A stretch of DNA of 64,000 nt from Aselliscus stoliczkanus (taxonomy: Eukaryota; Chordata; Mammalia; Chiroptera; Hipposideridae). Each line of letters begins with the position of its first letter. Position 1 is the stretch's first letter. The notes under the pieces were generated by a model, which was given only the letters and a program-made list of their open reading frames with translations, did not search any database and was not told the origin of the DNA. Made by a program: the position numbers and the translations under genes. This document shows, piece after piece, positions 1 through 12,705 of the stretch. Location of the stretch: positions 70,169,478 to 70,233,477 of the forward strand of contig CM066738.1 of NCBI GenBank assembly GCA_033961575.1, written 5' to 3'.

Positions 1-233
1 TGAGGACACCCAGGCTGGAGTTGATGGAGCAATATTCCCAAGGTGGAACTATGAGTCTAATGTGATTTGCAGTACACAGGAGCTTGTTCCCAAAATGCCA
101 TCGGCCCCAAGAGCATTAGAGAACGAAAGGGAAAAATAGAAACCCCGCCTGACATAGTTCCCTGAGTCATTGCATTCTTAGCACAACCAGAAGTTTCAAG
201 CACCCTTTTATCACTCTTAAAATTTGTGTTAAC

Positions 234-692
234 CGGGCCGGCCGAGTGGTGCATTAGTTAAGAGCTGGCTTGTGATGACAGCAGCCCCAGTTCAGATCCC
301 ACATATGAGGACCAGTGGCACTGCCTTCTACAGCTAAGATGGTGAAAAACAGCTCCACCTGGAGCTGGGCTGCTGTGAGTCCCCGGGACGGCATAGCTGC
401 AGCCCCTGCTGCAGTGGGCTGCCATAAGCTACAGTGAGTGGCCAGCAGCCAGCGTGAGTGGCTGGCAGCCGGTGTGAGCTGCCAAGAGCCACTGTGAGTG
501 GCCGTCCAGAGGCCGGCAGCCAATCTGCCTCACCCGAGAAGAGCACAATATGCTATCAACTTAGGCCAGTGAAGCAATGTCCTCCACAACTAGACTGAAG
601 AACAAAAGGACAGCAACTTGTCTGTTCCCCTTCCCTGGTTCCCCAATGCTGTTCCCCTCCCCCAATTCCCCAATAAAATCTTAAAAAAAAGG
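234..692 (+). mobile_element. Long tRNA-derived SINE, family A, intact
   Basis: It starts GGGCCGGCCGAGTGG with a tRNA-like head (A-box-like start, B-box-like GGTTCRGATCC), passes through a GC-rich body with repeated GGCAGCC units, and ends in CCCCAATAAAATCTTAAA. The 10-bp target duplication TTGTGTTAAC is at 224-233 and 693-702. The 3' tail carries the doubled AATTCCCCAA unit. Confidence 0.93.
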
Positions 693-702
693 TTGTGTTA
701 AC

Positions 703-2629
703 TATGAAATATCTTTCACTGAGGATGAGAGCCTTCCCAGGCACACATGAGGAATGTCTAGTCTTCAAAGTCCTTTTATTCCAGGGTAAACTTTTCTTTT
801 AGGTGAAATGCAAAGACCTCACCTTTTCTTAGAGAGTAAATGACTAAGATTATTCTTTCTGGATGCTAGTCATCACCTTGTTATGGTTTTAACTCCAAAG
901 GTATGGTGGCCATCAGGTTTCAGACTAGAAAGCTTGTCCTCATCCTACTGGACGGGAGACCCTTTATGGGAACAGACTAGATATCTTGGGGGTGACTGAC
1001 TAATTGATACTGTGTGGGAAGCAGTGGCTTTCTGGGAGGCCTGATCATGGGCATCTGTGCCAGTCTTCACTGTGGTGTGAATATCCAGAAAGGTTGCTTT
1101 TGGGATGAGCAGTGGGTTTGGGAGGTTTGATAATATCACTGGGGATGGAATGTGGCGGGTGGGAGAAGGGGGATACTGGCCTGGTCCTGAACAAAATCTT
1201 TTGGGAAAGACATTCCCTGAAAATGTTAGTGGGGTAGGGGTGGAGCTTGCAGAATTACCCAGCTATAGCAGAAGTTCTTTGAGCAGCAAGATACAGAAAT
1301 CCAAGGACCCAGGGCTACCCCATTTAGTCCTCAGTACTTTAGTCATGCCATGCCTGTTTCTTAAGAGTTGGGGAATATTTTGAACCCTCCTAGGGCATTC
1401 ATTCTTATTCCTCTCTCATTAAGAAGTCCTACCAAATTGTCTTCTAAAAAAACGATAAAAAATATCCAATCTTCCAGTTTTACTTTTATTTGGAGTTAAA
1501 GTAATTTTAATACTTTCACTATGAAGAAAGTAGTAAAGGATAAAAGATGGAGAAATCTTCACTTTTTAACAGCTCTCTGATCCCCTTTTCAGTTTAGAAA
1601 TCAAGCAGAGGGATGTCAAGACAAGGACATGCATGTGTGTAGTAATACTGCCAGACAGCCTCTCAGTGTTGGGAAGAAACATGTGCATGACCACTCTTTC
1701 ATCATCCTGGCAGTGACCTCTGCATTTATTAGACTTCTCTAGAAAAGAAGACAGCAGTAGTGGGAGGGGAGAGGAAAGGGCAGGGGGCAGCCGGAGAGGG
1801 GTTATTAGGGTTATTTCTTGGCCACTACCAGCATGGGCAGTGGCAGAGCACCAAACTGCTTTGAATTATGAATAGTGTTGTTACCACTCATGAGAGGTCT
1901 AAATAAGGCTACAAACAGCCTTTCTGGAGTTGATCGCTTCTCCCGGCAGACAGAACTGCTCCCATTTTCTGAATCTCGCAGAATGTCAGGTTGCCTTAAA
2001 GCACCAGGAAAAGCTGTTTCAAAACCTCAACACATCAATACGTTGTACCACTAGCCTAACCATCCTAAACACTCTGCCGTCTGCCATGTGACTAAAGGTA
2101 AGAGAATCAGCCTTTTATTATTTGTTAAAGCACTCAGCAACCCAGAAATAAACGTGGACGCTGATGTTGATTTGAGATCCAAAGGATATCTTTCTAGTCT
2201 AATAAATGTGATGAAAACAAACATCCTTTTATAAGTTTAATGGAGCATGGCTCTGTGTTTATCTTGTGTCGTGTACTTCAGATTACCCTACTGGAAGAAG
2301 AAAACACTTGATTAATGAAGGGAGTCTATTTTGTAATCTGCAGTGGTTGGAAAATATTTTTCTACTTCTTACCATGCCCTTTTTTGTTTCTCTGAGGAAG
2401 TTATTGATGGTCTGCTTTATAATAATGAGAATGCAGCAATTTCTAATGAGGAATGCAACGGGTTCCTCAGTTGCAGTCACTCTTCTGTTTGGTAGTTAGG
2501 TTAAAAAGGATTCCATGTTCTTTTTCTTCTTGAAGTGTTTTACTGTAAGTGTTTATGGCATCTGAGAATAATAATAATAACAAATACATCTAGCACTCTT
2601 TGATGTACTGGACAAAAGCTTTTCTATAA
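703..2629. other. Intergenic, nothing recognised
   Basis: No gene, SINE or clear repeat. The 92-codon plus-strand frame at 1105 has no features of a protein gene. Confidence 0.6.
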
Positions 2630-2770
2630 ATGGTTTAGCCACATAATCCTATGAGGTGAGTGCTGTTAGCATTCCCATTTTACTGGTGAAAATCTAAGAT
2701 TTTGAAGTTAGGTATCTTGGTCAAGATCAAACAGTTCTCAAATGGTGGACAATGGGATTCAAGAACAGTT
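2630..2770. mobile_element. MIR relic
   Basis: ATAATCCTATGAGGTGAGTG and CATTTTACTGGTGAAAATC match the mammal-wide MIR core in decayed form. Confidence 0.6.
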
Positions 2771-2849
2771 CTATCTGACTCCCATTCTCACTGGCATTAC
2801 TGTGTTGATCCTGCATAGAACCAAGGTATCAAATGAAGGGCATTCATCT

Positions 2850-3720
2850 TATTCATTCATTTATTGAGCTCAAATATGATTAGAGTGTCTACTGGGTGCC
2901 AGGCATTATTCTAGGCACTGGAGATATGGAACCAAAGTAGACAAAACCCCTGCCCTATTGGAGCTTACATTTAGTGGGATCCAGTGAGATGAGATATAAA
3001 ATCAACAAAATAAATGATCAATCTATACTGGTTAAGTGGTGACATATGATATGCAGAAAAATAAATTAAGAAATGATTATAAATGATATAAGAGCAGGGG
3101 TTGCAATTTTAAATTCAGCAAGCGGTCAAGGAAGACTTTTATTTAAGAAGGTGAGATTTCAAAATATAGCTAAATGAAGTGAGGGAGTGAGACATCTGGC
3201 TACCTGGAGAAAGAATTATTCAGGCAGCTGGAATGTGCAAAGGCCCTGAGGTGAGGCCATGCTTAGCATGTTTGAAGAACAAAAAGGAGACTATTATGGC
3301 TGCAGAAGTATTGATCAGGGGGTATCAGTAGGTGAGATAAGAGAGGCACAAGGGTGCTGGGTGGTGTAGGGTCATGTAGACTGTATAGGGATTCACCTTT
3401 TACTCAGAATGAGATGGGGAGCCATTGGAAGATTTTCAGCAGAGAAATGTCATGCTCTGACTTAGGTTTTAACATGATCCCTTTGGCTGCTGTGTGGAGA
3501 TAAATCAAGAGGGGCAAATCTAGAATTGGGGAGCTCAGTTAGGAGATTCTTGTAGTAAACCAAGTAAGAGATGATGGTGGCTTGGGCCAAGGCAGTAATG
3601 AGAAAGCAGATGAGCAGTATATGGATTTTGAAAATAAATGAAGGCAAATTAAGGTTTGCTAATAGACTGGGATTATGAGGTAAGGAGAAGTGTTCGGATG
3701 CCTCTAAGGTTTTCATTTTG
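2850..3720. mobile_element. Ancient interspersed repeat (L2-like start, class not settled)
   Basis: TGCCAGGCATTATTCTAGGC is typical of L2/MIR-related ends. Downstream phrases such as AGATGGGGAGCCATTGG and GATGATGGTGGCTTGGGCC belong to a common old mammalian repeat whose name I cannot fix. A related stretch lies at 9280-9910. Confidence 0.55.
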
Positions 3721-4556
3721 GGTGAATTCCAAAGTGAAAGGAGTTATGAGGCAGTGGCTTAAAATCAAACTAGAAATGTATTTTACTGTGGAAGATCATA
3801 CAGAGGATTGAGGAGGGAAAAGACTATTTATAACAGATGTGAAAAATGAGCTTCTGTGAATAACTTTCACTCCTTGCAGTCAGCTCACTGACAAGCAGGA
3901 GACACTGAAAGGGGGCTTCCAAAAATGCACTTCCTGCATTCAAACCCATAGGAGGTTATCCTGTGTGATAGAAAAATCTTCAAAGATAAGGCCTTTTTCC
4001 TGCCTTTTTTCTTCTTGAGACTATCTTGTCTAACCCAGCCAGAGGGAAGAACATTTGTCACAAAACTTCATCACACAGAAACCTACATTGTGCCTGAATG
4101 AGGACTAGTCAGTTAGTGGATTAAAGAGGTGAATATTCTGAGGGTGAGGGTGGGTTCTGAGATATGCAAAGCCTGATTACTAATGGAGATATGCTTATTA
4201 GACCAGAATCTTGCAGGTTCCTAGAGGAAGTGGGGAATAAGGCATGGGGGAAGATTTAGGGGTAGCTGAAGTGAGGCAGAAGGAATTTTATCTACTTTGG
4301 GAGACCTAATCAAGAGCCATTGAATGGAAGAAAAAAACCCGAAGATGAATACTCTTAAAGCCAAGGCATGGGGTGGGGAAAGGAAGGAAATCATTTCCAT
4401 GGATCAAAGTAGTTTAGAAGTTGGGAAACAATTACGCTAGAATTTCTAGGAAATCTTTTTCTTCTATCTCCACCTCTATCCTCACCTACCAAAGTGTTCT
4501 AGACTGCAACATGAATTTTAAAATTAAATCTATTTCTCTAACAGCATTGGAAGAAT

Positions 4557-4558
4557 TT

Positions 4559-4645
<87 letters not shown>

Positions 4646-4653
4646 CTTTCTTT
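4557..4653. repeat. (TTTC)n microsatellite
   Basis: About 22 nearly perfect TTTC units. A minus-strand SINE relic begins just downstream, so the tract may descend from an A-rich SINE tail. Confidence 0.95.
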
Positions 4654-4719
4654 TGGGAACAGCCATGATCATTGGTTACACATTGCTTTCATGCTACAAT
4701 AACATAGTTTACTCTTTTA

Positions 4720-4822
4720 AGGAGGGCACAGCTCACAGTGGCCCATATGGGGATCGTACCGGCAACCTTGATGTTATCTGCATGACACTCTAACCAACCG
4801 AGCTAACCTAACCGGTCACCCC
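4720..4822 (-). mobile_element. Ves-type SINE relic
   Basis: The reverse complement reads as a tRNA-like head with GGTTAGCTCGGTTGGTTAG and a GGTACGATCCCCATATGG B-box region, then GGGCCACTGTGAGCTGTG, which is Ves-like wording. The rest of the body is missing. Confidence 0.7.
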
Positions 4823-4879
4823 TGGGAGAATTTCTTTACACTTAGTTGAGATAATTGCAAAACTCTAGGTGTCCCAAGA

Positions 4880-5110
4880 TTTAAAAACTTACCTTTATGA
4901 GTTGCTTGCATAATGCCAGGCTTTGTGGCAGGCAACTATAGTGCACTTTCTCATTTAATCCTCACACAATCTGAGGTGACAAGTGCTACTTTGATCCATA
5001 GTTTGCAAATAAAGAAATGGTGACTTGGAGAGTCAGGTAATTTGCTCAATCTCATTGAGCCAATTAGAGGCAGATCTGACAGACTAAACTCTGTCCAGCT
5101 GACTCCAGAA
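4880..5110. mobile_element. MIR relic
   Basis: AATGCCAGGCTTTGTGGCAG and CATTTAATCCTCACACAATC, then a decayed core with AAAGAAATGGTGACTTGGAG. Confidence 0.65.
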
Positions 5111-5119
5111 CCTGTCCTC

Positions 5120-6139
5120 TCACACTGAGGCTGGGCAGGGGACACACAAAAGGGGGTTGGAAGACCTTTCTTAGGAAGAGGAATTTCTTTTCCTTGCATT
5201 CTCAGAACTGGGCCACAAAAGGCTGAAAGCCAGTTAACCTTGATTTCAAATTAAGGAGTCATTAGTTTTATCAACATTTGACTCAGAAAGGAACACCTCC
5301 CTTCTTCCTTCTTGAAGTAATTTAATTTTCACATTATACTTTAAGGGATATCCTCTATTTACCTAATGCTTTCCTGTTCAGTCTTTTCAGACTACAAATC
5401 TTGTATATTTTATATACACAAAGGTGACTTTTCCTTCCTTGAATGACCAACGCTTATCAGCACAAGCAACCAATACTGAGCTCATAAATATGTCACTTGG
5501 AGTTCAGTCTCAGACTTTCTCTTTTCTAAGAGTAATTCTCACACGACACTCTTTCTCCCCCTTTCTTTTCCTAACCCCTTGGAGACTGCATTGGTGCCCC
5601 CAAAGCACCCTTGGAGTCTGTTTTGTTTTCACTCCCCATTGGGAAATATAAAAATGAGTGACCGGTGCTTACACACCAAGTCATTTCAGCAGAAGCCTGC
5701 AGACAGTATAAAACAAGGCCCGTGGAGCCAGCGCTTTCCGATTCCAATTAAATATTTCCTGTAAGTCTGTGCCAATTGTGCATCTTGTAAGAACATTTGA
5801 AAACAGAAGTTTGAACTCACAGGGACCCCGTTGCCTTAAAAACCTGCTTCCTGTTTGACAAGATTTTACTAGTAGGAGCAAAGTAGCACATTCAGCAACA
5901 AAAGTCATTGTTAGTAGTTCAGATGTGCAAAGGTGGTGGTTTCCTCTCCTGAGCACCCATGAACCCAGCCTCATTAAGTTGCAGATTTCTTTTTTCCAGA
6001 TAAATCTCTCTGAACATTAGAACCCAATTCCAAAGGGCCTTAATGACATTTTCAGGATCACAGGAAATATTTGCTTACCTCCCTATCTGTACATCGTATC
6101 TGTGCTATCTTGTGGAGTTTGAAAAGCTCTTAAAGACAG
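5120..6139. other. Intergenic, nothing recognised
   Basis: Single-copy-looking DNA with short chance frames only (longest 97 codons, minus strand). Confidence 0.6.
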
Positions 6140-6196
6140 CCCCATAGTTGTCATTGTTGGCATTTTACAGATGAGGAAACTGAGGCTCAGGGTTCA
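6140..6196 (+). mobile_element. MIR core fragment
   Basis: CATTTTACAGATGAGGAAAC and TGAGGCTCAGG are the MIR core. The first mariner copy inserted directly beside it. Confidence 0.75.
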
Positions 6197-6198
6197 TA

Positions 6199-6753
6199 CA
6201 AGGTCTGACAATTACGTTCGCAAAATTGTTGCAACGATGTTGCTAACTTTTTTGATATCAGAGGGATTATTCAATTTGAATTTGTACCAACTGGACAAAC
6301 AGTTAACCAAGTTTACTATTTGGAAGCTCTAAAAGGCTCTTGAAAAAGTTAGACAACTTGAACTTTTCACCAACAATTCATGGCTCTTGCATCACGACAA
6401 TGCACCAGCTCACACAGCACTGTGTGTGAGGGAGTTTTTAGCCAGTGAACAAATAACTGTATTTGTTAACCTGATCTGGCCCCCAGTGACTTCTTTCCTT
6501 ATCTGAAATAAAGGAAATATTGGAAGGAAGACAGTTTGATGACATTCAGGACACCAAGGATAATATGACGACAGCTCTAATGGCCATTCCAGAAAAAGAG
6601 TTCCGAAATTGCTTTGAAGAGTGGATGAGGTGCTGGCATCAGTGCATAGCTCCCCAAGGGGAGTACTTCGAAGGTGACTTAATGATATTCAACAGTGAGG
6701 TATGTAGCACTTTTTCTAGGAAGGGTTCGCAAATATAATTATCTGATCTTGCA
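6199..6753 (+). mobile_element. mariner deletion derivative, copy 1
   Basis: The 5' terminal repeat AGGTCTGACAATTACGTTCG and a decayed 3' repeat (TTCGCAAATATAATTATCTG) frame about 555 bases. Inside is the C-terminal third of a mariner transposase, including HHDNAPAHTA with the second catalytic Asp. Frame breaks, one near the third-Asp region, make it dead. It shares its internal deletion point with the copy at 22303. Confidence 0.85.
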
Positions 6754-6789
6754 TGTTGCTAAGTTTTGCATATTTTATTTTATTTGATG

Positions 6790-7193
6790 TATTTTTTTTT
6801 AAAGATTTTATTGGGGAATTGGGGGAGTGGAACAGACAAGTTGCTATCCTTTTGTTCTTCAGTCTTGTTGTGGAGGACGTCGCTTCACTGGCCCATGTTG
6901 GTATTATCATTGTGTTCTTCCTGGGTGAGGCAGTCACTCCCCGGCCATTGGACAGCCACTCACAGCAGCTCATGGCAACTTATGAAAGCGCACACCAGCT
7001 GCTGGCCAGCCCCACTGCAGCGTATGCTATCACCAGCGACTCTTGGCAGCCCAGCTCCAGGTGGAACTGTTGTTCACCATCTTAGCTGTAGAGGGCAGCG
7101 TCACTGGCCCACATGTGGGATCCAAGCTGGGGCCCTGCTGCTCAGAGCTGGCGTCCCAAGCCAACTCTTCACCAAATTGCCACTTGGCCGGCC
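6790..7193 (-). mobile_element. Long SINE, family A, variant-centre subfamily
   Basis: It begins with the T-rich complement of the tail, AAAGATTTTATTGGGGAATT, and ends CACTTGGCCGGCC. The centre differs from most copies: it reads CACTGCAGCGTATGCTATC in place of the CTGCAGCAGGGGCTGCAGCC block. I saw no clean target duplication. Confidence 0.88.
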
Positions 7194-7209
7194 ATTGCAT
7201 AGTGTTTTA

Positions 7210-7661
7210 TTTATTTATTTACTTATTTATTTATTTATTTTAAAGATTTTATTGGGGAATTGAGGGAGGGGAACAGCATTGGGGAATTGGGGGAGTGGAA
7301 CAGACAAGTTGCTATCCTTTTATTCTTCAGTCTTGTTGTGGAGGACGTCGCTTCACTGGCCCATGTTGGTATCGTCATTGCGCTCTTCTTGGATGAGGCA
7401 GATCGGTCGCCGGCCTCTGGAGGTCGCTCACCGCGACTATTGGCAGCTCACGCTGGCTGCCAGCCACTCACTGTAGCCCATGGTAGCCCACTGCAGCAGG
7501 GGCTGCAGCCTACACCATCGCTAGGGCTCGCACAGCCCAGCTCCAGGTGGAGCTGTTGCTAGCTGTAGAGGGCAGTGTCACTGGCCCTCATATGTGGGAT
7601 CCGAACCGGGGCCGCTGGCATCCCAAGCCAGCTCTTAACCAATGCTCCACTCGGCCAGCCC
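7210..7661 (-). mobile_element. Long SINE, family A, inserted beside another copy
   Basis: The 14-bp target duplication TGCATAGTGTTTTA lies at 7196-7209 and 7662-7675. The tail complement is a (TTTA)n run followed by a doubled tail unit. It inserted three bases from the end of the preceding SINE, in the same orientation. Confidence 0.93.
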
Positions 7662-7889
7662 TGCATAGTGTTTTAGATTGTCAGGGACTAGTGGTTCAAG
7701 GTGCTTGTTGTATCATGACTTGCATAAGTTACTAAATGGTGTTGTCTGTTTCCCAATCCATAAACTGGGGTAAATGGCAGCAGGAATTTGACATCACAGA
7801 TTTTGAGGTACCTTTAAGGTGTTCCTAAGAAAGACACTACAATGACCACAAAGTAGTAGTATTATTAGTGTATCATTATCGTTATATAA

Positions 7890-8530
7890 AACATTACCTT
7901 AGGACTGAAACTCAAAAGTGCTTCAAGATCTTGTCTACTGGTCTACCAGCCTTTCCTCCAGCATGATTTCCTCCTTTCACTCCAACCCCTCTCTTCACCC
8001 CCACACATACATGCTATCTCTTTCTTCAAATTTTACCTTCTGGATCTTTGTCCACATGGTCCCTTCTACCTGAGACACTCAATCCTCCCCACTGTGGTCC
8101 CAACTTTTGTATGAGGCTTGGGGATCAGGCTGGTGTCATTCATAGCATTGACATCAGAGTCAGAAAGGCCCACACTTGAAGCCTTGTGTACTATCAGTGT
8201 GATTTAGGCAGATTACTCAACCTCTCCATATCAATGTACTCATCTCTAAGATGGGCTAATGTCATTTACCTCACAATATTATGAGGATTAAATGAAATAA
8301 CCCATGTACCACACAGGGCCCAGGATGGGCACAGAATCCACTTGAGCCCCTACTTGTCAACCCCTCGGATAAAATTCCTCTCTCCCTCCCTTGTGCTGTG
8401 AATGCACTTTGCTTATACCTTTCTTACAACGTTCGCTAAATTCTAGCTTGTGTTACTGTCCCTTGCATATGACTGTGCTGCTTGTGTGAAATTGTAGGCT
8501 CTTTGAAAACTAGGAAAATGCTGATTTATT
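7890..8530 (+). mobile_element. L2-like 3' region with a MIR relic inside
   Basis: CTTTCTTACAACG and GAAATTGTAGGCTCTTTGAA resemble an L2 3' end. At 8140-8330 a reversed MIR is visible (CCTCTCCATATCAATG, ATTATGAGGATTAAATGAAA). Confidence 0.55.
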
Positions 8531-8824
8531 TTTGGGGTGCCCTTGCCTTATAGTACATCTCTGTGTTACTTACAGGACTCCAGGAACATTATCAGCTGGC
8601 TCTCCTGGATCTGCTTTCCTTGTGGGGTGGGCTGGTGACTAATGCTCACAACTGGTTTGTAGAGCACGGGAAGCTGAGCCATAGAGAGGTGAAGTGAGTC
8701 AGATTGAGGCCCGAATATTCCAGAACTCATTCTAAGGCTCTGCCTCCAGGCTGCCTGCTCGTCCCAGGACAACTTAGCACAAATTTAAACAAGTGAACTT
8801 TCTGCATGCCCATGAGTATAATTT

Positions 8825-9251
8825 TTTTGTTTTTAAGATTTTATTGGGAAATTGGGGTAGGGGAACAGACAAGTTGCTGTGCTTTTGTTCTTCAGTCTAG
8901 TTGTAGAGGACATTGCTTCACTGGCCCATGTTGGTATCGTCATTGTGCTCTTCTCGGGTGAGGCAGATTGGTTGCCGGCCTCTGGACGGCCACTCACAGT
9001 AGCTCTTGGCAGCTCACGCTGGCTGTCAGCCACTCATGCTGGCTGTCGGCCACTCACTATAGCCTATGGCAGCTCACTGCAGCAGGGGTTGCAGCTATGT
9101 CTACCCCGGGACTCACAGCAGCCCAGCTCGAGGTGGAGCTGTTGTTTACCATCTTAGCTGTAGAGGGCAGTGCCACTGTCCTCATATGTGGGATCCGAAC
9201 TGAGGCTGCTAGCATCCCAAGCCAGCTCTTTAGCGCCACTCCCCCGGCCCC
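8825..9251 (-). mobile_element. Long SINE, family A, with two internal repeat units
   Basis: The target duplication TGAGTATAATTT lies at 8813-8824 and 9252-9263. The body has two copies of the CTGGCTGYCRGCCACTCAY unit, and the tail is of the single type. Confidence 0.92.
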
Positions 9252-9279
9252 TGAGTATAATTTGATAAAGGGAGATTCA

Positions 9280-9910
9280 GGCATTCATTTAACAAACATA
9301 TAATATTAATACCTTTAATGGACAGGTACTACATATTAGGCAGCTAGACTTTTTACTCATATGATATTAATCTTCGTGAAAATTCTGAGTGGTGTTTTGT
9401 TTTCCTATTTTGCAGCACAGTGATGCTTAGACAATACTGTCATATCCTGTGCAGGTTCTACAGGTATTTATTGGCCAACATCAAACTCCTGTTTGTTAAG
9501 ATTGTAATGCAGCGGCAGAGACAGGCAAACAAATCATTAATTACATCATGAAATACATACACTAAGTTATAAAGTGGAGACATAGAAGGGAGAACAATTA
9601 ACACTATTGGGAATGAAAAATTATCAGGAAAACAGACAATATTTGAACAGAATCATGAAGGATGGATGTTCAGAGTATAAACTAGAAGGGCGATTCTAGG
9701 AAAAGGGAACAGTGTGTTCAAAGTTAAGGAGGAAAGAACAGAATTTATTTTATTTGCCGTGGAAAGAAGAGGTGAAACTTGGGTTGGGGCAGGACTATAT
9801 GCCATGCCAAAGAGCTTGGCTTTTTTTTCTACATGCAATGGGGAGCCATTGAGAGTTGTACACAGGGGGAATTACTCTGGTATTTTCTGACTATCACTTT
9901 GGTGGTCTTG
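9280..9910. mobile_element. Ancient repeat related to the one at 2850-3720
   Basis: It shares AATGGGGAGCCATTGAGAG and a similar order of phrases with that repeat. Heavily decayed. Confidence 0.45.
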
Positions 9911-9949
9911 GAGTGGGAGGAGACAATGAACATGCCCTGAGCATGTTAG

Positions 9950-12530
9950 GTATAATGTTATATCAATATTAAAAGTTATTCTAATGAGAATATGAGTGAA
10001 TTATTATTATCATCCCCCTGGATATTAGCAAAATTAAGCTTCTTCCATTCAATTCTTATTTCTCCTTTGGATAAAATTACGAGGAAATATGCTGTGTATC
10101 TACAACATTTCCTTGCAGGGTAAAAAGATCTCAAAGAAGGTTCACTTTGTGGAATGCTTTGACCCACATTATGGGAAATCTACAGTATGGTTAATCTTTT
10201 GAATGAGTATATTTCTTTCATTAATGGAAATACAGTTTGTCTGTGGGAATCTCTCAGGACAACTTCCTGGCATTCTCTTCGCAGCACTGGCCATCCCAGC
10301 ACCCCTGCAGGTAGAGCTCTTCATAGTATTCAACCATTCTGACCCATCCATGCCAATATGGCCAAAATGAATGAAATCTTCAGGCACAGACTACACATGC
10401 AGTGTGTATTTTGAGCATATGCATGTATATATTTTTAAGAAGGGGATGGGAAATAATATGTGAAGTATGGGAGAAAGATAATCTACATTAGAAACTTTCA
10501 TTGAGCCCAAAGATATCCCTTACACCGGCCAGCCCAATTCCTGCCAAAGCAAAGTCCTGGCCTTCAGAATCCCATGTCCGCAGCCCGTGAAGCTGGATGG
10601 CCTGGGGTTCCTGCCCCTGTGGGTCCCCTGTGGATGCCTCATGTGACCAACCCTGCACTGGAAATGTCCTTGAACAGCTGGGGATTTTTTTATTTGTTTT
10701 CTTTTATAAAAACAACACCTGACTGATCCCATGTGAAACGTCTTTAACAAAGTGAGCTTACCAACAGATGGTGCTGCTGGGACCAATCCCTATACAAACA
10801 ACCTTCTTACCCCTTGGCAGGGCTGGCTCCTCCTGGCTTTCCATGCGGGCTTTTAATGTTCCTTCCATTTTCAAGCAATGAGTCAATGAGTTCATGCTCA
10901 TTTGCATGTTCTTTCAGTGGCCTGTGAGGGAGGCTATCGTGTGTATGAGGGCAGGTGCTCCCTGGGTATATGACTCTCCCAAGGTCACATGGGTAGGCTC
11001 ACTCCTCCTTTGTGGCCTCTACCTCCAAACCCCACTTTCTCCATGTATGGCCTGAACAGGCTATCATAAATTTTAGAGTCTTCTTTTGAGCACACCAGGC
11101 ATTGGTTCTGGGTCAGTGAAGTTTCCAAAACCTCAGAATTCTGCCCCGCACCCTGGTGTCAGGAACTTGTCCATCTCATTATGGTGGTAGGTGGGTCTGA
11201 TGCAAGCCTGATAACATCTTCACACAGTGAAGAGAGCCTTTGGGGTAACTGACCATTGGGCTGGACATTGCCCTAGGTGTGGTTCCTGTGGAAATGGTGA
11301 GTCACAGAGGTTGCTGGCCTATTCCTTTATACATTGGCCTATATCTGGAGGTGACTACTTCCTCCTAAAATGGAGAGAAAGGTCCCAGGGTGCTGGGGTA
11401 AAGCTGCTTTGGTTCGGCCGACTTGCTTCATCTTCCTCAGCTTACTTTGCCTTTCGCCAACTACTACTGTTATCACCCAGAATCACCAAGAGAAGAAAGA
11501 AACACGGGGTAAAGTATAATAAGTATGTCATCACATCAGGCTCTGGAGCCACTCAGGTAAGGACAGAGATAGTTCAAAGAAGCAATAAATAGAGAACCTG
11601 AACCCATGCTTTTAGTGGAGGGAGCTGGTGTGGGGTGGGAGAGGCATGGATGTGGCCAGGCAGACATAGTTGGAATCCTGGCTTTCTACTAATGAGCCCT
11701 GTTGCCTTGGCAAGTTACTTGCGTTCTCTGAGCCCCAGTTTCTTCTTTTGTCAAGTGAGTTACAGTATTTTCCACACAGAGGGCATCAGATATATTCCTT
11801 TTGTCGCTGGTCTTGGCTCCAAGGTAGCCAGAACCTTCAGGAGTGTGGACAAGGCTGTTGGGAGAGCACCCAAAAGCTTTAGTCTGCACCAGAACTTTAT
11901 GAGACTGAAAGGACTTAAAGGCCATCTGGTAAACTTCCTGCACTCTGTAAGCACCCAAGGTAATCTGTGAAGGGTTACAGTCCTGTTAGAAAGAGTTCCA
12001 GAAATGAGTTAGGAGGGTGGACTGGACTGAGCAGGCCTGGGTGGAGGAGAGTCATCTGTATGATGGTGATATTCTTTTTGATGCTTATTCATTCACCATT
12101 CTCTCTAGAATAACACTTCAGAATAATTACCTAGTCTTCCTTCAGATTTCTTCTTTCCATTCCTAAGAGTCCTTTTCATCAATAACAGTGCCTTCTTTTG
12201 GATGGCATTTCTTAAGCTTTTAAACATTTAAGTATATTTAAATGACAGACATGAATGTGTGTGTAAATTCAAATAAAATAACTCCAATTGACAGAAAAAG
12301 GAAAACATTCAATATTGCATTAGATAATGCATTTGATTTGTTGGAAGCCATATTTGCTCAAGAGCAAAGCCTTAGTAGTTTCTTGTTTAAATTTGATATT
12401 TTAAAATAAAAGATATTAAAATTATAAGCCAATGGGCTACAAATGAGGTTTGTTTAATTAAACAAAAAGCATTGTAATGTTCTCACTGTCTATAAAGAGG
12501 ATGACTTAATAAATACATTCAAAATACGGT
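9950..12530. other. Intergenic, mostly unrecognised
   Basis: Apart from the MIR at 11660 I recognise nothing. A 121-codon plus frame at 11227 has mixed composition and no family resemblance. Confidence 0.55.
11660..11760 (-). mobile_element. MIR relic
   Basis: TTGGAATCCTGGCTTTCTAC and TTCTCTGAGCCCCAGTTTC are the MIR complement. Confidence 0.65.
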
Positions 12531-12543
12531 ACAAGCAGGCTGT

Positions 12544-12672
12544 AGGGCCGGCCGAGTGGCTCAATTGGTCAAGAGCTCGCTCAAGAGTGTGAGCTGAGCT
12601 CTGGGCAATAGCAGTTTGATGCCCAGCCTGAGCTGAGCTGACGCTAAGCTCCCAAGGGGTGGCAGGATGGCT

Positions 12673-12703
<31 letters not shown>

Positions 12704-12705
12704 GA
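12544..12705 (+). mobile_element. Short SINE, family B
   Basis: The head GGGCCGGCCGAGTGGCTCA leads into a TGAGCTGAGCTC-rich body, GTGGCAGGATGGCTCAGC and a long A run. The near-perfect target duplication AAGCAGGCTGT/AAGAAGGCTGT lies at 12533-12543 and 12706-12716. Confidence 0.9.

Noticed and set aside
6753..7562. Recurrent reading frames of 65-170 codons with LLFFSLVVEDIASLAHVG-like wording (here and at 8879, 23165, 25250, 31645, 34093, 42112, 42608)
   Set aside because: They are translations of the minus-strand body of family A SINEs. The similarity comes from the repeat, and frames break at random.
11227..11592. 121-codon frame as a possible gene or processed pseudogene
   Set aside because: No poly-A tail, no target duplication, no recognised family.
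12670..12705. Poly-A run at 12676 as the mark of a processed pseudogene
   Set aside because: The A run is the tail of a family B SINE with matching target duplications.
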